Below are positions 58,804 through 64,000 of a DNA stretch of 64,000 nucleotides, one piece after another; within the stretch, counting starts at the first letter, position 1; every line of letters begins with the position of its first letter. The translations under genes and the position numbers were made by a program. The stretch lies in the NCBI RefSeq assembly GCF_947504105.1, contig NZ_CANNGP010000005.1, positions 62,001-126,000 on the forward strand, given 5' to 3'. A model generated the notes under the pieces. That model ran no database searches, was not told the DNA's origin, and worked only from the letters and a program-made list of their open reading frames with translations. Source of the stretch: an uncultured Tateyamaria sp. GTDB taxonomy: Bacteria > Pseudomonadota > Alphaproteobacteria > Rhodobacterales > Rhodobacteraceae.

Positions 58804-58977
58804 TTACTTCTCGAATTGCTTGGTCTTTGCGCTTTCGGTCCTTTGTCCAAATAGCAGCACCGCCACGCAGATCCCTGCTGCGATCAGCGTGTAGAGCCCA
58901 GGCATGCCTGAACCCCAGCCCATGAACATCGCACCGTCGACAACCGACCAGCTTGCTTCGTCATATGGAAAACCCAT
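58804..58977 (-). CDS. 57-residue single-span membrane protein next to the ammonium transporter gene
   Basis: The minus strand encodes 57 residues starting MGFPYDEASWSVVDGAMFMG, with one transmembrane helix (LYTLIAAGICVAVLLFG, about 28-44) and a Lys/Glu-rich tail ending KQFEK. I do not recognise the family. A stop at 58804 and the terminator hairpin after it, plus only 23 bp to the amt stop, suggest co-transcription with amt. It may be a regulatory or assembly partner of the transporter; that is inference. Confidence 0.7.
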   Translation of the reverse strand: MGFPYDEASWSVVDGAMFMGWGSGMPGLYTLIAAGICVAVLLFGQRTESAKTKQFEK

Positions 58978-59000
58978 GATTTCGTCCTTTTTCTGTTCGA

Positions 59001-60404
59001 TTACTCGCCGGGCGCCAGGTTGACGCCAGGTGCAGGGATGCCTTCGGGGTAGCCCTCGGCCGGGACCTTGACCATGTCCATACCTGCGATTTCCGCGCCT
59101 TCAGGGATGCGCAGCATGCCCAACATCTTCAAGACATATGACACGGCATATCCCGGAACAAAGCCCAGCAGGAAGAACACGACCGCACCGACGATCTGAC
59201 CGATCAGGCTGATGGTCGGTACTTCGCCTGCCGCCCCTTGCAGCGACGGATAGCCAGAGGCGAACACGCCCAGCAGGACCACACCATAAAGGCCGATGGT
59301 CCCGTGCACAGTGACCGCACCCACCGCATCGTCGATGCCGCGGTTTTCCAGCCATGTGGCGCAAGGCTTCAGGATCACGCCGGCCGAGAAGGCGACGATG
59401 AATGTCAGCGCCGGATAGTAGATATCCAGACCGGACGCGGTCGAAATGATGCCCGCAAGCGCACCCGACATCATCCAGAACGGATCACGCGTCAGCACCC
59501 ATGCGCCGATGATACCGCCCGCAACCGCCATCAGGATGTTGAAGGCCAGCGCCGACAACGTGATGGGTGTGCCGTAGATGGTGGATGGCTTGTCTGCAAA
59601 CCAGCTCCACGCCTCTCCGGGCACGATCACGCAGGCCATAAGGAAGCCCCAGAATCCCACGATGATCAGCATCAGGCCCGTCACCGTCAGGGGCATGTTG
59701 TGCCCTGCGATGTGGTTGGCCGTGCCATCTGCGTTGAACTTGCCGATACGCGGCCCAAGGTTGATCAGAACGCCCAGGGCAAAGAACCCTGCCACCGCGT
59801 GCACAAGGCCCGCCGCACCAAAGTCATACACGCCCCACTGCGTGACCAGCCAGCCATCTGCGTGCCAGCCCCATGCAGCGGCCACGACCCACGCGAACGA
59901 CCCAAGGACGACAGCGAGGATGACAAAGCCGACGGTCTGGATACGCTCGATCACAGCGCCCGACATGATGGAGGCTGTGGTGGCGGCAAACAGCGCAAAG
60001 GCGCCAAAGAACACGCCGGATGCCTGATCCGCGATGTTCGGCCCCATGTACTGGGCACTCTCACCCCAGCCCCATGCGATCGCGTTGGCGTATTCCACAC
60101 CCGAGATGCCTGCGGGGCCTGCCGCACCGGGCAGTCCAGTTGGGAAGCCCCAATACACCCACCATCCGAAGAAATAGAAAGTCGGGATCATGAACGCGAA
60201 AGCCAGGATGTTCTTCACCCCCGAACTCAGCACGTTCTTCAGGCGCGACGCCCCCATCTCATAAGCCAGGAACCCCGCGTGAATGATGATCATCAGCGGG
60301 ATGGTCAGATAATAGAATGTCTCGGCAAACATGGTGTTGGTTACACCACCCTTGCTCTGCAGCGCGGCAATCTGGGCCATCAATTCTGCGATTTGCTCTT
60401 CCAC
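59001..60404 (-). CDS. Ammonium transporter (Amt/Rh family)
   Basis: A 467-residue membrane protein with about 11 helices. Both pore histidines are visible: FGAAGLVHAVAGF and DDAVGAVTVHGTIGL. The N-terminus before the first helix is a helical Gln/Ala segment (EEQIAELMAQIAALQ), unlike AmtB signal sequences; this marks a distinct Amt subgroup. The GTG at 60404 is chosen, with GGGGG upstream; an ATG at 60491 would add 29 unlike residues with no ribosome site. Context suggests that it recovers ammonium or methylammonium around the methylamine pathway. Confidence 0.85.
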   Translation of the reverse strand: MEEQIAELMAQIAALQSKGGVTNTMFAETFYYLTIPLMIIIHAGFLAYEMGASRLKNVLSSGVKNILAFAFMIPTFYFFGWWVYWGFPTGLPGAAGPAGISGVEYANAIAWGWGESAQYMGPNIADQASGVFFGAFALFAATTASIMSGAVIERIQTVGFVILAVVLGSFAWVVAAAWGWHADGWLVTQWGVYDFGAAGLVHAVAGFFALGVLINLGPRIGKFNADGTANHIAGHNMPLTVTGLMLIIVGFWGFLMACVIVPGEAWSWFADKPSTIYGTPITLSALAFNILMAVAGGIIGAWVLTRDPFWMMSGALAGIISTASGLDIYYPALTFIVAFSAGVILKPCATWLENRGIDDAVGAVTVHGTIGLYGVVLLGVFASGYPSLQGAAGEVPTISLIGQIVGAVVFFLLGFVPGYAVSYVLKMLGMLRIPEGAEIAGMDMVKVPAEGYPEGIPAPGVNLAPGE

Positions 60405-60563
60405 GATGAACCCCCGTGTTGGACTGTTGGCTTTGTGCGCCGTCGTATGCAGTGCGCGACGCTGGCCAAAGTGAACCACGACATGTTTCATCTGGCGACT
60501 CTTTTTTTAACTGGTGTGAAAAATAGTTTCCCATTGGTTGAGCATGTGATGTAACGATGCTAG

Positions 60564-60578
60564 CGTTCGAGTCGAACG
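60564..60578. promoter_or_regulatory. 15-bp palindrome in the amt/mgsA divergent promoter region
   Basis: CGTTCGA-G-TCGAACG is perfectly symmetric, 30 bp before mgsA and 160 bp before the amt start chosen here. Its place suits an operator; the protein is unknown. Confidence 0.4.
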
Positions 60579-60607
60579 ACAGATCACTTTTTGGGAGGGC
60601 CATCGCC

Positions 60608-61537
60608 ATGTGCGGGATTGTCGGACTTTTTCTGAAAGACGCCGCGTTGGAACCACAGCTAGGCGACATGCTGACCGACATGCTGATCACCATGACAGAC
60701 CGTGGACCTGACAGCGCTGGGATTGCAATTTACGGTGACGAAACAACGGGTAACGCAAAACTGACCGTTCAATCCAACGCGCCTGTTGTCGACCTTGACA
60801 AGCTCGACAACGACTTGCGCAAACGGGTCAAGGGCAAGGTGTCGATGGATATCAAGGACACGCACGCCGTCCTCTCATTGCAGGCTGATCAGGTGCCCGC
60901 AGCCCGCGAAATTCTCAGTGAAATTCGGCCCAATCTGCGGGTGATGAGCCACGGCTCGACCCTCGAAATCTACAAAGAGGTCGGACTGCCCAAAGATGTG
61001 GCAAACCGCTTCGACATTCGGCAAATGTCCGGAACGCACGGTATCGGGCACACGCGCATGGCAACTGAGTCGGCAGTCACAACCATGGGCGCGCACCCGT
61101 TCAACACGGGGATTGACCAGTGCCTTGTGCACAACGGATCGCTGTCCAACCTCAACTCGCTGCGCCGCAAACTGCGTCGACTTGGCGTGCATATCGAAAC
61201 CGAAAACGACACCGAAGTGGGCGCCGCCTACCTCACGTGGAAAATGCAGACCGGATCGACCCTGGGTGAGGCGCTGACCTCCAGCCTCGATGACCTCGAC
61301 GGGTTCTTTACCTTTGTTGTGGGCACCAAGGACGGCTTCGGCGTTGTCCGCGACCCCATCGCCTGCAAGCCCGCTGTCATGGCCGAAACCGATCAATACG
61401 TGGCTTTCGGCTCCGAATACCGCGCGCTTGTGAACTTGCCCGGCATCGACACTGCCAAGGTGTGGGAGCCAGAGCCCGCAACCGTCTATTTCTGGTCGCA
61501 CAATGCGGCCCCAACCGCGCAAGAGAAAGCGGCGTAA
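60608..61537 (+). CDS. mgsA: N-methylglutamate synthase subunit A (class II glutamine amidotransferase domain)
   Basis: A 309-residue Ntn-hydrolase matching the amidotransferase domain of glutamate synthase. MCGIVGLF puts the catalytic Cys at position 2, exposed after Met removal; GHTRMATESAV and HNGSLSN are typical. In MgsABC this subunit would hydrolyse gamma-glutamylmethylamide, releasing methylamine-derived nitrogen to the synthase. The ATG at 60608 is fixed by the catalytic Cys. mgsB starts immediately after the stop. Confidence 0.88.
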   Translation: MCGIVGLFLKDAALEPQLGDMLTDMLITMTDRGPDSAGIAIYGDETTGNAKLTVQSNAPVVDLDKLDNDLRKRVKGKVSMDIKDTHAVLSLQADQVPAAREILSEIRPNLRVMSHGSTLEIYKEVGLPKDVANRFDIRQMSGTHGIGHTRMATESAVTTMGAHPFNTGIDQCLVHNGSLSNLNSLRRKLRRLGVHIETENDTEVGAAYLTWKMQTGSTLGEALTSSLDDLDGFFTFVVGTKDGFGVVRDPIACKPAVMAETDQYVAFGSEYRALVNLPGIDTAKVWEPEPATVYFWSHNAAPTAQEKAA

Positions 61538-62215
61538 ATGCAAACATTTGACTTGGAAGCACAGGGGCTACGTGCGCTCAATTCCACCCTGCACGCGCAG
61601 GCAGACAATAGCAACCAGACACATTGGGAAATCGTGAACCCAAAGGGCAGCCATGCAATTGCCGTAGGTCTCGACGCACCGATCGAAGTGAACATTAAAG
61701 GCTCTACTGGCTACTACTGCGCCGGCATGAACAAGCAGGCGACCGTGCATGTGCATGGTTCCGTCGGGCCGGGCACAGCCGAAAACATGATGTCCGGCAT
61801 GGTCGTGGTCGAAGGGGATGCTTCGCAATATGCGGGCGCCACGGGCCATGGCGGCACGCTGGTGATCAAGGGCAACGCGTCATCGCGCTGCGGTATTTCG
61901 ATGAAAGGGATCGACATCATCGTGCACGGCAATATCGGGCACATGTCGGCCTTCATGGCGCAATCGGGCAATATGGTGGTCTGCGGGGATGCGGGCGAGG
62001 CACTGGGCGATTCACTCTATGAAGCGCGCCTATTTGTGCGCGGTTCGGTGAAATCGCTCGGTGCCGACTGCATCGAGAAAGAGATGCGGCCTGAACACAT
62101 CACCATCCTCGAAGAGTTGCTGGAACGTGGCGGTTGCGACGCCAAGGCATCCGAATTCAAACGCTACGGATCGGCGCGCAAACTCTACAATTTCAACATC
62201 GACAACGCATATTGA
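61538..62215 (+). CDS. mgsB: N-methylglutamate synthase subunit B (GXGXG domain)
   Basis: A 225-residue beta-helix protein like the C-terminal GXGXG domain of glutamate synthase (VNIKGSTGYYCAGMNKQATVHVHGSVGPGTAENM, FMAQSGNMVVCGDAGEALGDS). It would hold the MgsA and MgsC subunits together. It starts one base after the mgsA stop and ends 10 bp before mgsC. Confidence 0.87.
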   Translation: MQTFDLEAQGLRALNSTLHAQADNSNQTHWEIVNPKGSHAIAVGLDAPIEVNIKGSTGYYCAGMNKQATVHVHGSVGPGTAENMMSGMVVVEGDASQYAGATGHGGTLVIKGNASSRCGISMKGIDIIVHGNIGHMSAFMAQSGNMVVCGDAGEALGDSLYEARLFVRGSVKSLGADCIEKEMRPEHITILEELLERGGCDAKASEFKRYGSARKLYNFNIDNAY

Positions 62216-62225
62216 GGGCCAGACC

Positions 62226-63569
62226 ATGAAAGACGAGCAAAACGGCGCACCGCGCACGCTGCCGATCCAGTCGGCCACGTTCTCAAACCCCGTTAATGCT
62301 GAGATCCGGCGCGCGTCAGCAACGGGCATCTATGACATTCGCGGCGGCGGAGCGAAACGCAAGCTGCCTCATTTCGATGATCTTCTGTTTCTGGGTGCCT
62401 CAATCTCACGATATCCGCTCGAAGGATATCGCGAGCGCTGTGATACCAACGTCACCCTCGGCACACGCTTTGCCAAGAATCCGATCCAACTCGACATCCC
62501 CGTGACAATTGCAGGCATGTCGTTCGGCGCGCTGTCGGGCAGCGCGAAAGAGGCATTGGGCCGTGGCGCCACCATGGCAGGCACGTCGACGACAACCGGC
62601 GACGGTGGCATGACCGAAGAGGAACGCGGCCATTCCAACAAGCTGGTCTATCAATACCTGCCCTCACGCTATGGCATGAACCCGGACGATCTGCGCCGCT
62701 GCGACGCGATCGAGATTGTCGTCGGTCAGGGTGCCAAGCCCGGCGGCGGCGGCATGTTGTTGGGGCAAAAGATCAGCGACCGCGTCGCTGAAATGCGCAA
62801 CCTGCCAAAAGGGATCGACCAACGCTCGGCCTGTCGTCACCCCGACTGGACCGGCCCCGATGATTTGGAAATCAAAATCCTCGAACTGCGCGAGATCACC
62901 AATTGGGAAAAGCCGATCTATATCAAGGTCGGCGGCGCGCGCCCCTACTTCGACACTACCTTGGCGGTCAAAGCAGGCGCTGATGTTGTCGTGCTGGACG
63001 GGATGCAGGGCGGCACGGCCGCGACGCAGGACGTGTTCATCGAACATGTGGGCCAGCCCATCCTGGCTTGTATCCGCGAGGCCGTGCGCGCGCTTCAAGA
63101 TCTCGACATGCACCGCGAAGTGCAACTTGTAGTCTCGGGCGGCATCCGTACGGGTGCGGATGTTGCCAAGGCGATGGCCCTTGGTGCCGACGCCGTCGCC
63201 ATCGGCACCGCCGCGCTGATCGCGCTGGGGGACAACGACCCAAAATGGGAGGCCGAGTACAACGCGCTTGGCACCACTGCCGGGGCCTATGATGACTGGC
63301 ATGAGGGGCAAGATCCCGCAGGCATTACCACTCAGGACCCCGAGTTGATGAAACGCTTTGACCCTATCGAGGGCGGGCGACGGCTCAACAACTACCTGAA
63401 GGTCATGACGCTCGAAGCGCAGACCATCGCACGGGCCTGCGGCAAGAACCACCTGCACAATCTGGAGCCTGAGGACCTGTGCGCCCTGACGCTTGAGGCG
63501 GCGGCGATGGCCAAGATTCCGCTCGCTGGGACCGACTGGTACCCCGGCAAGCCCGGCACCTCTTACTAA
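62226..63569 (+). CDS. mgsC: N-methylglutamate synthase subunit C (FMN-binding glutamate synthase-like)
   Basis: A 447-residue FMN-dependent barrel like the central and FMN domains of GltB. It has TTTGDGGMTEEER, LPSRYGMNPDDLRR, GQGAKPGGGGMLLG, DGMQGGTAATQDVF and SGGIRTGADVAKAMALGADA. In the roseobacter methylamine pathway MgsABC forms N-methylglutamate from gamma-glutamylmethylamide and 2-oxoglutarate. The three subunits of one GOGAT-like enzyme are thus encoded separately and in order, followed by gmaS. Confidence 0.9.
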   Translation: MKDEQNGAPRTLPIQSATFSNPVNAEIRRASATGIYDIRGGGAKRKLPHFDDLLFLGASISRYPLEGYRERCDTNVTLGTRFAKNPIQLDIPVTIAGMSFGALSGSAKEALGRGATMAGTSTTTGDGGMTEEERGHSNKLVYQYLPSRYGMNPDDLRRCDAIEIVVGQGAKPGGGGMLLGQKISDRVAEMRNLPKGIDQRSACRHPDWTGPDDLEIKILELREITNWEKPIYIKVGGARPYFDTTLAVKAGADVVVLDGMQGGTAATQDVFIEHVGQPILACIREAVRALQDLDMHREVQLVVSGGIRTGADVAKAMALGADAVAIGTAALIALGDNDPKWEAEYNALGTTAGAYDDWHEGQDPAGITTQDPELMKRFDPIEGGRRLNNYLKVMTLEAQTIARACGKNHLHNLEPEDLCALTLEAAAMAKIPLAGTDWYPGKPGTSY

Positions 63570-63580
63570 TCACTCAACGA

Positions 63581-63608
63581 AGGGCGCGGCCATCACAGCA
63601 CGCGCCCT
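63581..63608 (+). terminator. Intercistronic hairpin between mgsC and gmaS
   Basis: AGGGCGCG/CGCGCCCT perfect 8-bp stem with a 12-nt loop, between stop 63569 and the 63641 start. No T-run; it could slow transcription or protect mRNA ends. Confidence 0.55.
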
Positions 63609-63640
63609 CACCACATAAAAAGACCAACAGGAACAGATAG

Positions 63641-64000
63641 ATGACCACTGATCTTGCCAAGTTCGCCGCCGAGAATGGCGTCAAGTATTTCATGATTTCC
63701 TTTACTGACCTCTTCGGCGGTCAACGGGCCAAGTTGGTGCCCGCGCAAGCCATTGCCGACATGCAGGAAGACGGCGCAGGCTTTGCGGGTTTCGCCACCT
63801 GGCTCGACATGACACCGGCGCATCCCGACATGCTGGCCGTGCCGGACCCGTCTTCGGTCATTCAATTGCCGTGGAAACCCGAAGTGGCATGGGTTGCAGG
63901 CAACTGCGTGATGGAGGACGAGGACGTCGCCCAGGCCCCCCGCAACGTGCTGCGCCGCCTGATTGACGAGGCCGCCGCCGAAGGGTTGCACGTCAAGACC
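63641..64000 (+). CDS. gmaS: Glutamine synthetase-family protein, probable gamma-glutamylmethylamide synthetase, N-terminal part
   Basis: The frame runs to the window end, so only the first 120 residues are present. They match the beta-grasp and start of the catalytic domain of glutamine synthetase: KYFMISFTDLFGGQRAKLVPAQ and FATWLDMTPAHPDMLAVPDPSSVIQLPWKPEVAWV. GMA synthetase, which ligates methylamine to glutamate with ATP, belongs to this family and follows mgsABC in known clusters. The metal-binding and ATP-binding parts lie outside the window, so the choice over an ordinary GS is contextual. Confidence 0.82.
   Translation, partial: MTTDLAKFAAENGVKYFMISFTDLFGGQRAKLVPAQAIADMQEDGAGFAGFATWLDMTPAHPDMLAVPDPSSVIQLPWKPEVAWVAGNCVMEDEDVAQAPRNVLRRLIDEAAAEGLHVKT

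Noticed and set aside
60608..63569. Conventional glutamate synthase (gltB)
   Set aside because: The domains are on three separate genes followed by a GS-family gene in an amine cluster; this is the mgsABC arrangement.

Overview
The window looks like chromosomal DNA of a marine alphaproteobacterium of the Roseobacter group (Rhodobacteraceae). The grounds are GC-rich coding DNA, a phoR-pstSCAB-phoU-phoB cluster, a ppx/rlmE pair, a yicC-gmk cluster, a split cobalamin-dependent methionine synthase component, a dihydroxypropanesulfonate/sulfopyruvate gene set and a full methylated-amine cluster. This rests on recognising gene families by eye; no database search was possible.

Layout. 0-9 kb: the 3' end of a MscS channel gene, AlaX, tRNA-Ser(GGA), an ABC1 kinase-like gene leading an AttE/F/G/H-like export operon, a PNPOx-fold protein, a K+ channel and a small secreted protein. 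9.4-15.3 kb: monomeric isocitrate dehydrogenase, then an organosulfonate module (HpsN, a zinc MDR dehydrogenase, ComD, ComE) behind a perfect 18-bp palindrome. 16-21.3 kb: a compact chemotaxis cluster (STAS, CheY, CheA, CheW, CheR, a second receiver, a small protein) convergent with CheD; no CheB and no receptor gene. 21.5-24 kb: pterin-binding methyltransferase, MetF-like protein and a small virulence-factor-family protein. 24-35 kb: mainly housekeeping genes (Ppx/GppA, RlmE, type II DAHP synthase, YicC, Gmk, gamma carbonic anhydrase, a PLP enzyme). 34.2-41.6 kb: phosphate regulon with a three-unit Pho box before pstS. 41.6-43.6 kb: a scar of dead DNA (IS110 piece, broken IS3 element, MATE piece, VOC/PhnB-like piece, perfect hairpins).

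43.7-64 kb is the most coherent metabolic region: methylated-amine catabolism. A betaine/TMAO-type ABC importer (tmoXVW-like) lies divergent from a sarcosine-oxidase-type heterotetramer (soxBDAG order) that context suggests is N-methylglutamate dehydrogenase (mgdABCD). Next come two regulators sharing a palindromic intergenic region, a four-gene dimethylamine monooxygenase operon (dmmDABC), a new 57-residue membrane protein, an ammonium transporter, N-methylglutamate synthase (mgsABC) and the start of a glutamine-synthetase-family gene, probably gmaS. Together they would convert dimethylamine to methylamine (Dmm), gamma-glutamylmethylamide (GmaS), N-methylglutamate (Mgs) and finally glutamate plus a one-carbon unit (Mgd). 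The TMAO demethylase and trimethylamine monooxygenase genes are not in the window.
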